NCBI RefSeq assembly: GCF_947077765.1
Contig: NZ_CAMTTF010000001.1
Span: 904,818 to 968,817 of the forward strand
Source: Salinibacter grassmerensis
GTDB taxonomy: Bacteria > Bacteroidota > Rhodothermia > Rhodothermales > Salinibacteraceae
DNA length: 64,000 nucleotides
Direction: 5' to 3'
The notes below the pieces were generated by a model. That model was not told the DNA's origin and did not search any database. It saw nothing but the letters and a program-made list of their open reading frames with translations. The translations under genes were made by a program, and so were the position numbers. This document shows, piece after piece, positions 55,001-62,428 of the stretch. Numbering within the stretch: position 1 is the first letter of the stretch; each line of letters starts with the position of its first letter.

Positions 55001-56025
55001 TCACTCTGATCGCCCGTGAGCAATACCTCCGTTCCGCTGGGAAAGCTGAACGCATCGAGGGTCGACTTCACCGCGTCGGAGGTCTCCAGAATGTTGGCGC
55101 CGGGCCGCTTCGTGACGTTCAGCGAGATGACTTGAGCCGTGCGCTGCTCCGAGGTGGGCACAGACACGGTTTCGCCGTCCGCGCCCTCCTGCTTCAAGAC
55201 ACGGAGGCGCGAATACGACGTGCGGTCCTTGAATCCGAAAATCACGTCCGCGACGTCCTTCACCTGCACGGTGCGACCATTCGCGGTGGTCTTGACCACC
55301 AGTTCTTCGATCTGCTGGGCAGGCTGGTCGAACTGGCCGTCAACCCGAACGAGGTAGTTCAGGCGGTTCACGTCGATGGAGCCGCCCGGAATGTTTGTGT
55401 TCTCCTGCTGGATGGTGTTCACCAGACTGTTGAAGGAGACGTTGTAGTTCTTGAGGGCCGCCAGGTCCACATTCACCTGCACCTCGCGCGCGAGCCCCCC
55501 AATCAGGTTGGCCTCCAGCACGCTGGAAATGCCTTCGAGATCGTCCTGCAGGTCCTCGGCCACGGTCTTCAGCCGCGCCAGCGAATAGGTCCCCGAGAGG
55601 TTGACCGTCATGATGGGAAACTGGTCGGTGTTGATCTCGTCGACCAGCGGCTCCTCCACTGCCTCGGGCAGGTCGGGCTGGGCGCGGTCCACGGCCCGGT
55701 TCACCTCCTGATAGGCCTTGTCCGTGTTCACGTCCGGCGTAAACTCGACGACGATTGAGGAGACCCCCTCTGAGGAGGTGGAGTTCATCTCGTCGATGCC
55801 GTTGATGGAGCTGATTTCCTGCTCCACCACCTGGGAGACGGTCGACTCCACATCGCTCGGACTAGCGCCCGGGTAGACCGACGTCACGACGATCTGCGGG
55901 AACTCGATCGACGGGTTGGACTCCTTCGGGATTGTGAGGTAGCTTGCCAGGCCGCCGACCGCCAGGATCAGTGTGAAGACGGCGATCGCCGTGCGGTACT
56001 TGATCGAGAGGTTGGTGATCTTCAT
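52099..56025 (-). CDS. RND efflux pump, inner-membrane subunit, with a large extra membrane insert
   Basis: This proton-driven pump should export drugs or other amphiphiles through the adaptor and TolC partners encoded upstream. The 1308-residue product is about 250 residues longer than AcrB-type pumps. The N-terminal half is standard: TM1 IKYRTAIAVFTLILAVGGL, the porter with YPGASPSDVESTVSQVVEQE, and TM4 with the proton-relay Asp417 (GMLVDNAVVVIEN). Between TM6 and TM7 (about residues 515-755) lie roughly five extra hydrophobic segments, such as TLVVVATAVPALYLLHVYV, GGGLLAAGGGLITMVAGQTA and GGAGLLAVMLLVLGLNYLAG. The second porter half then starts with FFPDTDPNRVQITAEAPLG, and TM10-12 follow normally (GIIALAGIVVNNNIVLVDYI). 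The tail is acidic/Ser rich. Confidence 0.92.
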   Translation of the reverse strand: MKITNLSIKYRTAIAVFTLILAVGGLASYLTIPKESNPSIEFPQIVVTSVYPGASPSDVESTVSQVVEQEISSINGIDEMNSTSSEGVSSIVVEFTPDVNTDKAYQEVNRAVDRAQPDLPEAVEEPLVDEINTDQFPIMTVNLSGTYSLARLKTVAEDLQDDLEGISSVLEANLIGGLAREVQVNVDLAALKNYNVSFNSLVNTIQQENTNIPGGSIDVNRLNYLVRVDGQFDQPAQQIEELVVKTTANGRTVQVKDVADVIFGFKDRTSYSRLRVLKQEGADGETVSVPTSEQRTAQVISLNVTKRPGANILETSDAVKSTLDAFSFPSGTEVLLTGDQSENVQSLVTDLENNIISGLIFVIAVLLFFLGVRNATLVGIAIPLSMFTSFLVFQALGYTLNFIILFSLIIALGMLVDNAVVVIENIYRFREQGYSRWESARLGTAEVGGPVVAATATTVSAFAPMLLWPGIIGEFMSYMPLTLIITLTSSLFVALIINPVITGFFVEVKGRSDGDETASGWPALARYGGVGLILLLGVTLGIANWKTLVVVATAVPALYLLHVYVMSPIGDRFVESGLPSLIRWYRSYLQRMLERDYSVPYAFLRNTGALSALAGGGLLAAGGGLITMVAGQTAGMLLLVPGGVLAALGALGVLIHTLESIYLGGWTSVKGGAGLLAVMLLVLGLNYLAGGIGPGTIFRLAAAPVFIVGVGLLGALFNARDRLLLTDTRAALLNSSLGGLVLIAGLYLVAPTGQAFFPDTDPNRVQITAEAPLGTNIEASNRVAQTMGDRILKLLDQNPDSEANIENLLMNVGVGGDAQFGGGAQQPERSRVSLNMVDYAERPESSTRTLEKLRAQLQGIPGTEIEFTQQEQGPPTGPPVNIEISGPEFERIVQISNEVKRQLTDAAQSGRLPGLVDVTDNLNTGRPEVQVDVDRAQAAEYGLSTSQIARTVRTAIQGTEADTYRSGEDEYDITVRLREQDRQSIESLGSLTVTNPRGQQIPLTSVANIEEGTGFGSITRIDQNRVVTVSGAAGPGYNGPEVLTRVQDELSEYRQGLPQGYTMEYTGGNEDQQESFGFLTTALLIGASLILLILIVEFNSISAPFIIMVAVGLSMIGVLLGLILTRTPFNLFTFIGIIALAGIVVNNNIVLVDYIMQLRGRGQDKQEAIIEGGATRLRPVLLTALTTILGLVPLTFGINIDFVGLLADFAPNFQFGSENTQFWGPMGTAIISGLTFATFLTLVIVPVMYSVFDSASLRLTTAFGGSSDDASIVSETVVTDSLLDDSSPGDGAPSSDPSTPQTDRPSKT

Positions 56026-56175
56026 CGCGGAGGGGGCGGATGGTACAAGGCAGAGTGTCTATCGGCGCGTGGGGGACGAGCCAGCAGGAGCGATCCCGGG
56101 CGTTCGCTGTGAGGGACGGGACGCCGGCGTCGGAAGGGCAGCGCGTTGCCCCGTGCCACTGTGAGGCCGTCCTGT

Positions 56176-57330
56176 TCAGTCGGTCGGAGGGGTGGGAAGC
56201 GACGAGCTGCCCTCGTACGGCGTGCCCGCCGCCGTGGTGCTGTCGTACTGCTGGGCAATGCTGATCGGGGCGCCCGGGGACACGTCGTTCTGCCCCACAA
56301 TAATGACCTCGTCGGTTGCGGAGAGGCCCGATTCTACAACTACGAGTTCCCCGCTGGAGGAACCGAGGACAAGGTCGCGCTTCCGGGCCACGCCCGTCGA
56401 ATCGGTCCGCTCCGCTACATAGGCGTGCGTGCCGGACTCGTCACGGATGACGGCCGAGCGGGGAACCGTGATGGCGCTGTCGATGACGGCACGGGTGACC
56501 CGGAGACTGACTCCCATCTCGGGCTTCAGTGTGCCGCGCTCGTTCGACACGGTCGCCTCGATGCTGAAGGTGCGGCTCTCAGGGTCAATTGTGTTCCCTA
56601 CGAACGTGACCTCGGCGGTGCGGACCCCCGCCCCGTAGCGCCGAAAGTCGAGCTGTACGGGGGTGCCCACCCGAATGTCGTTGGCGTAGCGCTCCGGAAC
56701 GCCGGCGGTCACCTTGACCCGTCGGGTATTCACTAGGCGGGCGATTCGAGTGCCCGGCGAAGCCTGCTCGCCCACTTCGGTAAACCGCTCTTCGATGCTT
56801 CCGGCGAAGGGCGCTCGGATCTGTGCGTTGTTGAGCCGGGTTTGGGCTTGAGAAAGAGCAGCCTGTGCCTGGTTGCGCTCCGAGCGCACCTGCTCGAACT
56901 CCAGCGCACTGATCACGGAGTCGCGGTAGAGCGGTTGTTGGCGCTGGAAGCGATCCTGGGCCAGGTCGTACCGGGCGCGTGCCTGCTCAACGGCCGCCTC
57001 CGCCTCTTCTGCGTCGATCTCGGCCACCACCTCGTCGGCCTCCACACGCGTGCCCAGGTCACGGAGCACCGTTACGGGCCCACTGGTCTGGGACGAGAGC
57101 GTAGCGTCGTCGAGGGCCTCCACGCTGCCGGTCAGGCTGATGACATCGGTGAATGAGGTGGAGGACAAGACGAGGGTTTCCACCCGCGAGGCCTGGGGCG
57201 CGCGCCCCTCGTCGGACTCATCCGAGGCGGAGCCATTGGTACACGCAGTTGTCCCCGCCAGGAGGCCGACGAGCAGTGCGGCCGCGACAGGTGTCGACCA
57301 GGAGAGGGAGGAAAACGTAGGCCGGTTCAT
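56176..57330 (-). CDS. RND efflux periplasmic adaptor (membrane fusion lipoprotein)
   Basis: The adaptor bridges the RND pump and the TolC channel. The 384-residue product has a lipobox LAGTTAC in its signal peptide (Cys near 30), so it should be lipid-anchored. The lipoyl-like half SQTSGPVTVLRDLGTRVEAD is followed by a helical hairpin (about 110-165, with ARYDLAQDRFQRQQPLYRDS and SERNQAQAALSQAQTRLNNA). The second half is RAPFAGSIEERFTEVGEQAS and the beta-barrel domain with VGTPVQLDFRRYG. The ATG at 57330 begins the signal; the frame opens 48 bases earlier. It lies between the TolC-like and RND genes on the same strand. Confidence 0.93.
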   Translation of the reverse strand: MNRPTFSSLSWSTPVAAALLVGLLAGTTACTNGSASDESDEGRAPQASRVETLVLSSTSFTDVISLTGSVEALDDATLSSQTSGPVTVLRDLGTRVEADEVVAEIDAEEAEAAVEQARARYDLAQDRFQRQQPLYRDSVISALEFEQVRSERNQAQAALSQAQTRLNNAQIRAPFAGSIEERFTEVGEQASPGTRIARLVNTRRVKVTAGVPERYANDIRVGTPVQLDFRRYGAGVRTAEVTFVGNTIDPESRTFSIEATVSNERGTLKPEMGVSLRVTRAVIDSAITVPRSAVIRDESGTHAYVAERTDSTGVARKRDLVLGSSSGELVVVESGLSATDEVIIVGQNDVSPGAPISIAQQYDSTTAAGTPYEGSSSLPTPPTD

Positions 57331-57439
57331 CGGGAAACGAGTGGAGATTGTCGGGGTAGAAAGAGGGCCGAAAGGCATGTCGCGCGGGAGAAGGAACCGT
57401 TCCGAAGCCTACCGCCGGGGTGGGAGCGGAGACCCCGGG

Positions 57440-59122
57440 TTATTCGAGACGAGCGGTCTCGAAGGAAGCGGCGTCCGGCACCCCGGCAGGCTGTCCGACG
57501 GCGGTTTCGAATGCGCTCTTGGCGTTCATGTAGTCCCGGACGGCCTGCAGGTAGTTGAGGCGGCTCTGGTCGAGCTGCCGCGAGGCCTCGCGCACCCGAA
57601 ACGGACTTGAGACGCCCTGCCCGAGTCGCTGCTGAGCGAAGCGGTAGTTGGTGCGGGCGGTCTCTAGGTTCGTAGACTGGGACTGAATCCGTTGGCGCGC
57701 CGCGTCCAGATTCCGCAGGGCACGCTGCACCTGAATGCGGACGGATTGGCGGAGCTGGGACACCTGCAGTTCCGCGCGCTGCACCGCTACCTCCTCCTGT
57801 TGAATGCTTGACCGCCGCTGAAAGCCGTCGAAGATATTCCAACTCAACTCCAGGCCTACGCTGAGAGAGGGGTTCCAGTACGAGTCCGCGAAGAAGCCCT
57901 GCGCCCGTTTGTCGAACTCGAACGGATCGGTCGGGTCCGAAATCACTGAGGTCCGGTTGCTCGGGACGCGCCCGGACATTGACAGGTTCGCCACCGCCGA
58001 CACGGTAGGGAAATAGCGGGCCTGCTCCGTGTTTTTGCGCACCTCTTGGAGTTCGGCGTTGAGGCGGGCCCGTTTCAGGTCTGCCCGGTTCCGGAGGGCC
58101 CGATCTACGGCGCTCTGGACCGCGACCTCGGTGTACTGGTCGCGCTGGTTAGCCTCCAGGTCGCCGGTGAGGCGGATTGTGGCGTCGGCGTCGATTCCCA
58201 TGGTCTGCTTCAACCCATCGAGGGCCGAGGCGTAGTCGGAGCGGGCCTGCACCAGTTGCGTCTCCCGGTTGGCCCGCTCCACCTCCGCGCTCAGGCGCTC
58301 GGACTTCGGCACGGTGCCGGCCGAGACCTGCTGGGACACCTCCTGAAACGTCTCTTTCGCCCGCTGCAGGCCCTGCCGCGCCACGTCGATCTGCTCACGG
58401 GCCAGGAGGGCGTCGTGGTAGGCCTGCCGCACCTCGTTGACGAGCACCCGCTTCTGCCGATCGAGGGCTGTTTGGTTCAAATCCTTGAGTGTCTTGGCCC
58501 CCTGCACCGCCGCAATGGCCTGGCCGTTGTAGAGCGTCTGCCGGAGGCTGAGGGCCCCGGTAAACTGGTTGGCCACCCCAAATGGGTTTCCTCCCCCACT
58601 GCCCGGCTCGATTCCGGCCTCCCTGCGCCCGGCTTGCTGGCGTCTCCGAAACTCCTGAATGGTGATGGGATCGGTATTCGAGTCACCATCCGTCCGGGCC
58701 TGCTCGTTGAACGTAACCCACTCCGACGCGCCGCCGCCCGAGAAAAGCCCCGTCACGTCGCTGCCCGCGAACGGATTGGCGGTCCTGATATTGCGGGTGT
58801 AACTGCCGGTGGCGTCGAGCTGAGGGTACAGCCGTCCCCACGCACTTTGAATGCGAGCATCGGCATTGCGCACGTCGAGCTGCACGTCCCGTAGAGAATA
58901 GCTCTCCTCCAGAGCGACCTGGATGGCGTCGGTGACGGAGAGTGGAGTGCCCGAGCGGCGACGCGCGGGCGACCGGTCCCGAGAGGTGTCCGGGCGGGCC
59001 GTGGTATCCGCAGTTGAGAGCGGCTCGACCGGCTGGGCCGGTGCGGCCGACGGTGTGAAGAGCGCCGCGCAGGTGCACACGGCGAGCCCGAGGACGAAAA
59101 ACGAGGAATGGAAGGCACGCAT
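57440..59122 (-). CDS. TolC-family outer-membrane efflux channel
   Basis: The 560-residue product forms the trimeric outer-membrane duct of the pump. It has a signal peptide (SSFFVLGLAVCTCAALFTPS, cleavage near 30) and then the two internal OEP repeats. The first repeat contains LSVTDAIQVALEESYSLRDV and ALSLRQTLYNGQAIAAVQGA; the second contains VGLELSWNIFDGFQRRSSIQ. Long amphipathic helices such as LLAREQIDVARQGLQRAKET and VRIQVQRALRNLDAARQRIQ build the periplasmic tunnel. An unusual Ser/Arg-rich linker of about 35 residues follows the signal peptide. The ATG at 59122 begins the signal. It starts 37 bases after the tetR stop. Confidence 0.92.
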   Translation of the reverse strand: MRAFHSSFFVLGLAVCTCAALFTPSAAPAQPVEPLSTADTTARPDTSRDRSPARRRSGTPLSVTDAIQVALEESYSLRDVQLDVRNADARIQSAWGRLYPQLDATGSYTRNIRTANPFAGSDVTGLFSGGGASEWVTFNEQARTDGDSNTDPITIQEFRRRQQAGRREAGIEPGSGGGNPFGVANQFTGALSLRQTLYNGQAIAAVQGAKTLKDLNQTALDRQKRVLVNEVRQAYHDALLAREQIDVARQGLQRAKETFQEVSQQVSAGTVPKSERLSAEVERANRETQLVQARSDYASALDGLKQTMGIDADATIRLTGDLEANQRDQYTEVAVQSAVDRALRNRADLKRARLNAELQEVRKNTEQARYFPTVSAVANLSMSGRVPSNRTSVISDPTDPFEFDKRAQGFFADSYWNPSLSVGLELSWNIFDGFQRRSSIQQEEVAVQRAELQVSQLRQSVRIQVQRALRNLDAARQRIQSQSTNLETARTNYRFAQQRLGQGVSSPFRVREASRQLDQSRLNYLQAVRDYMNAKSAFETAVGQPAGVPDAASFETARLE

Positions 59123-59159
59123 GAAGGGCGTCGTCACGTCGGATGGAGGATCGAACACG

Positions 59160-59861
59160 TCACGCAGAGGCTGAAGAGGGATCCCCGACCGCTAGGCCGT
59201 CGAACAGAATGGTCGTTAGAACGTCGGCCGCCCGGTCGGGGTTGTCCAGGGGACGAACCGCGCCGAAGGACGTGTCGGCGAGGGCGTGTTCGCCTTCGAG
59301 AATGTGGTGCGTTCCCATGCTCCGGAGGCTCGTGAACAGAACGTTCGCCACCAGTGTGGGGGGGAGGCGTCGAATTTCCGACTGGTCCATCGCCTCGCGG
59401 AGCACAGGCACAAAGGTGCCCAGCACACGCTCCTGCTGCTTCTCAAAAAACTCGACGCGCCCGGTTTCGTCACTGAACGCAATGGTGTGAATCTCCTTCA
59501 CCAGCACGAGAAACAGGTCCTGCTGGTCGCGGACCATCTCGAAGTAGCGCACCACGAACTCGTGGACCGTGTCCCGCAGTGGGCGGCCGTCGGGGGACGC
59601 GTGGAAGACCGTTCGGATGAGCCCTTCCAGCTCCTGGGAGGCCTTGTCAAAGACGGCGAGGAAAAGCTCTTCCTTTCCGCCCTCAAAATAGTTGTACAGC
59701 GTGCCCTTGCCGAATTCAGCCCGCTCCGCAATCTCGTCGAGCGTGGCGTCGGCGTATCCTTCCTCCGCGAAAACGGCCCGTGCGGCGTCGAGCATAGCCT
59801 GGCGTCGCCGCTTTCGCTCGCGCTCGCGACGAGACAGAGACGGATTGGAGGAGTTGGCCAT
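59160..59861 (-). CDS. TetR-family repressor of the efflux operon
   Basis: The 233-residue product has the TetR N-terminal helix-turn-helix at about residues 15-62: RRRQAMLDAARAVFAEEGYA and TLDEIAERAEFGKGTLYNYF. An all-helical ligand-binding C-domain follows, with a typical VHEFVVRYFEMVRDQQDLFL stretch near 110. It is the first gene of the tetR-tolC-adaptor-RND operon and should repress it until an inducer binds. The ATG at 59861 is preferred; the frame extends to 59912 through unrelated residues. A perfect 20-bp palindrome about 53-72 bases upstream is its likely operator. Confidence 0.92.
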   Translation of the reverse strand: MANSSNPSLSRRERERKRRRQAMLDAARAVFAEEGYADATLDEIAERAEFGKGTLYNYFEGGKEELFLAVFDKASQELEGLIRTVFHASPDGRPLRDTVHEFVVRYFEMVRDQQDLFLVLVKEIHTIAFSDETGRVEFFEKQQERVLGTFVPVLREAMDQSEIRRLPPTLVANVLFTSLRSMGTHHILEGEHALADTSFGAVRPLDNPDRAADVLTTILFDGLAVGDPSSASA

Positions 59862-59913
59862 GAAGCAGAGCGCCCGGATGGATGAAAAGTCAGAATATGA
59901 CCGTCGAGTCAAC

Positions 59914-59933
59914 GAGTGACTATGTAGTCACTC
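59914..59933 (-). promoter_or_regulatory. Perfect 20-bp palindromic operator before tetR
   Basis: GAGTGACTA and TAGTCACTC are exact complements separated by two bases, a typical TetR-dimer site. It lies 53-72 bases upstream of the tetR start, where it can block the promoter of the whole efflux operon. No other copy was noticed in the window. Confidence 0.75.
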
Positions 59934-60118
59934 TCGGGGCGGGTCGTTCGCCTCGTTTGGGAAACGCGCCATGAAGATTGGGCGGGGATCCCACGAAGGA
60001 GCCACTGTGGCCCACGGCAGGCCGGTTGGGCCCGGGTCGACCACACCGGACACAGATAAAGTTTTCCCGTGTGGAGGCGAGGCCTCGGGGACCAGGAGCA
60101 GTGTCCTGTGCCCCGGCG

Positions 60119-61465
60119 CTAGCGCCCCACCGCGGAGCAGCCGAGCCCCTCGAGCGACTCGTTCAGAAGCGACAGGCTCTCGGTGGTGTCCACGCGGGCC
60201 CCGAGCCGGGTCAGCAGGTTGAGAAGGCCGACCAGGGCCTTGTTGAGAAAGATGAAGTGCGGGGACCCCGTGGCGGCGCGGAGGTGGGAGGCCTGCTCGA
60301 AGCAGTCCTGCAGGCGATTCCGAAAGGCCGGGTCGCCGAAGTCGAAGGAGGCCTGGCTGTAGGGCTCCACGATGAGCGAGCCGTACTCGTCGAAGAAGTG
60401 ACGCAGGTCCTCCTGGGTATCCGCGGGCAGGTCGTCGTGGAGGATGTCGAGGGTGTGGAGGAGGTGCGTAATCGCGTCCTCGTCGTCGGCCATGCGGGCC
60501 CGAAACAGGCGCAGCATGTCGTCGCGGAACTGCTGAGGGAAGGTTTTTACACAGCCGAAGTCGATGACACCGAGCCGCCCGTCCTCGCGGAAGAGGAAGT
60601 TGCCGGGATGCGTATCGGCGTGGAGGGTGCGGGCATTGCCCGCCACCTGCTCGTGGAGAAAGTCCCACAGCAGTTGCCCGAATCGATCGCGCTCGCCCTG
60701 ACTGGGGTCCGCTTCGAGGAAGGCATCGAGATGCTGACCGTCCACGTGTGTCATCGTCAGGACCGTTTCGGCCGTCCGGTCGGGCACCGGGCGGGGGACG
60801 ACGAGCTTTTCCCCGTTGTACTGGTCTGCAAAGTGGTCGATGTTCTGGGCCTCGTTCAGATAGTCCGTTTCCTCCTGGAGCCGGGTCTTCACTTCTTCGA
60901 AATGGGCGTCGACCCCGTCGCCCTGGATCAGGCGCTCGAACAGCGTGCGGGCCACCGACAGGTCGGACTCGATGGTCTCCCGCACGTTGGGATACTGCAC
61001 CTTGACCGCGACGTCACGGCCGTCGTCCAGGCGCGCCCGATGGACCTGGCCGAGCGAGGCGGCGGCCATCGCCTCCGGCTCAAACTCGTCGAAGATCAGC
61101 TCCGGAAAGCGCCCGAGCCCGTCCCGAATCCGCTTGCGCACGAGTGCCTTGTTCATCGGCGGCACGCTGTACTGCGCCTCCGCCATCACCTCCATGAACT
61201 CGTCCGGCAGCAGGCCGGTGTCCATGCTCATCGACTGGGCGAGCTTGAGGGCCGTCCCGCGGAGCCGAGTAAACTCCTCAAAGAGATCGCGGGCGTTCTG
61301 TGCGTTGAGCTCTCGCTTCCGCGCCTCCGGGTCGTCCGCGCCAGTGGCCCGGTCCATGAGGTACTGGGCGTAGTTCTTCCCCACCTTCAGCCCCGTCTTG
61401 GCAAAGAGGCCGCTCCGCTCCAGCTTGGAGGCGGGAAAGTCGTCGGGGGCGTCATCGGTGCTCAT
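60119..61465 (-). CDS. UbiB/COQ8 (ABC1/AarF) atypical kinase
   Basis: UbiB-family atypical kinases support quinone or other isoprenoid-lipid handling at membranes. The 448-residue product has the family's N-terminal KxGQ-type motif as KLAQ at residues 74-77 (LKLAQSMSMDTGLLPDEF). The Ala-rich loop AAAS at 134-137 replaces the normal P-loop, and the nucleotide Lys is K155 (VAVKVQYPN). The catalytic region is HADTHPGNFLF and the metal-binding motif is VIDFG. The Gly of KxGQ is Ala here, a small change. No C-terminal membrane helices of E. coli UbiB type are obvious. It lies 146 bases after a TetR-fold gene on the same strand, recalling the COQ8/COQ9 partnership. Confidence 0.88.
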   Translation of the reverse strand: MSTDDAPDDFPASKLERSGLFAKTGLKVGKNYAQYLMDRATGADDPEARKRELNAQNARDLFEEFTRLRGTALKLAQSMSMDTGLLPDEFMEVMAEAQYSVPPMNKALVRKRIRDGLGRFPELIFDEFEPEAMAAASLGQVHRARLDDGRDVAVKVQYPNVRETIESDLSVARTLFERLIQGDGVDAHFEEVKTRLQEETDYLNEAQNIDHFADQYNGEKLVVPRPVPDRTAETVLTMTHVDGQHLDAFLEADPSQGERDRFGQLLWDFLHEQVAGNARTLHADTHPGNFLFREDGRLGVIDFGCVKTFPQQFRDDMLRLFRARMADDEDAITHLLHTLDILHDDLPADTQEDLRHFFDEYGSLIVEPYSQASFDFGDPAFRNRLQDCFEQASHLRAATGSPHFIFLNKALVGLLNLLTRLGARVDTTESLSLLNESLEGLGCSAVGR

Positions 61466-61611
61466 GCTGTGTTGAGGTCTATGGAGGGTACTGCGGAAGA
61501 GCAATGAGACTGGTCAGAGGACGATGCCCCCCGGATGCAAAGTTCAGCCGCGCACGACCCGCTGCGTGGCGTCGCCCGTGTGGCCGGAAACGGGGCTTCT
61601 GCGACTGGGCA

Positions 61612-62289
61612 CTACCGCCCCGGAAAGAACCGTCCTACGACCGGGAGCCGCCCGATTCCGAGCGAATCGTGCTGCACGATATGCCAGGCAAGATTCACTC
61701 CACTGGACACGCCGCGAAAGGTCACCAGCTCGGCGACGAACGCGACGAGCTTATCGACGAGCGCCGTGGTGGCCTCCTGGTCCTCGGTCTCGTCCCGAGT
61801 CCAGTGGCGGATGAGGGCAAACGTGACCTCGGTCAGCACCTCGTGTGCCGGCCACAGCCCCGTGACGAGTTGATTTGTGCCCGGCACGAGGCCGTCCTCC
61901 GTCAAGAGGCCGCGGAGGGTGTCCCGCACTCCGGTCCGGAATGAGGACTGGTAGCGGACCTGGTCGTCGAAGGTGGCCCGCACGAATGCGCGTTGCTCCC
62001 CGAGCGCGTCGAGCAGAATGTAGTAGAACGACGCCAGGCGCTCCTCGAATGAGAAGTCCTCGTAGCCGGTGGTGGCCGCCGTGAGCATCCGGTACTGCTC
62101 AAGCGCAAGGTCGTAGAAGGCGGGAGGAAGTTCGTCGACCGTCTCGAAGTGGGACTCGAACACGGCCCGTTCGACCTCTGCGTCGGCACACACCTCCGAG
62201 ACGGTCAGGGACGCCTCCTGCTCTCTGCGGAGACGGAGGGCCGCTTCAACGAGCTGCTTCTTCTCGGCGAACGCGTCGGGATCGGGAAT
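61612..62289 (-). CDS. TetR-fold protein paired with the UbiB-like kinase; start codon unclear
   Basis: The reading frame matches a TetR-fold protein: a first helix DPDAFAEKKQLVEAALRLRR, a degenerate HTH (SEVCADAEVERAVFESHFET), and a helical C-domain with FSFEERLASFYYILLDAL and a conserved-looking VNLAWHIVQHDSLGIGRLPV end. This homology continues about 90 bases upstream of the first standard start (GTG at 62193). No ATG, GTG or TTG lies between there and the in-frame TAA at 62323-62325. The coordinates given use the ATT at 62289; an ATC at 62295 is an alternative. Either a rare start is used or the 5' end is damaged. The HTH lacks the usual GxxxGTxYxYF pattern, so DNA binding is doubtful. Confidence 0.65.
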   Translation of the reverse strand: MPDPDAFAEKKQLVEAALRLRREQEASLTVSEVCADAEVERAVFESHFETVDELPPAFYDLALEQYRMLTAATTGYEDFSFEERLASFYYILLDALGEQRAFVRATFDDQVRYQSSFRTGVRDTLRGLLTEDGLVPGTNQLVTGLWPAHEVLTEVTFALIRHWTRDETEDQEATTALVDKLVAFVAELVTFRGVSSGVNLAWHIVQHDSLGIGRLPVVGRFFPGR

Positions 62290-62428
62290 GGGGATGAGGG
62301 AGAGAAGGATGAAAGGGCAGTGTGGGACCCTTTACGCACGATCTCGTGGGATTTTCCGTGGTCTATCGTGCCGGCGTCCAGGCCGTCCCGACGGCGCGCG
62401 TCCATTCCGGAAGGTGTGCACCCGCGTC

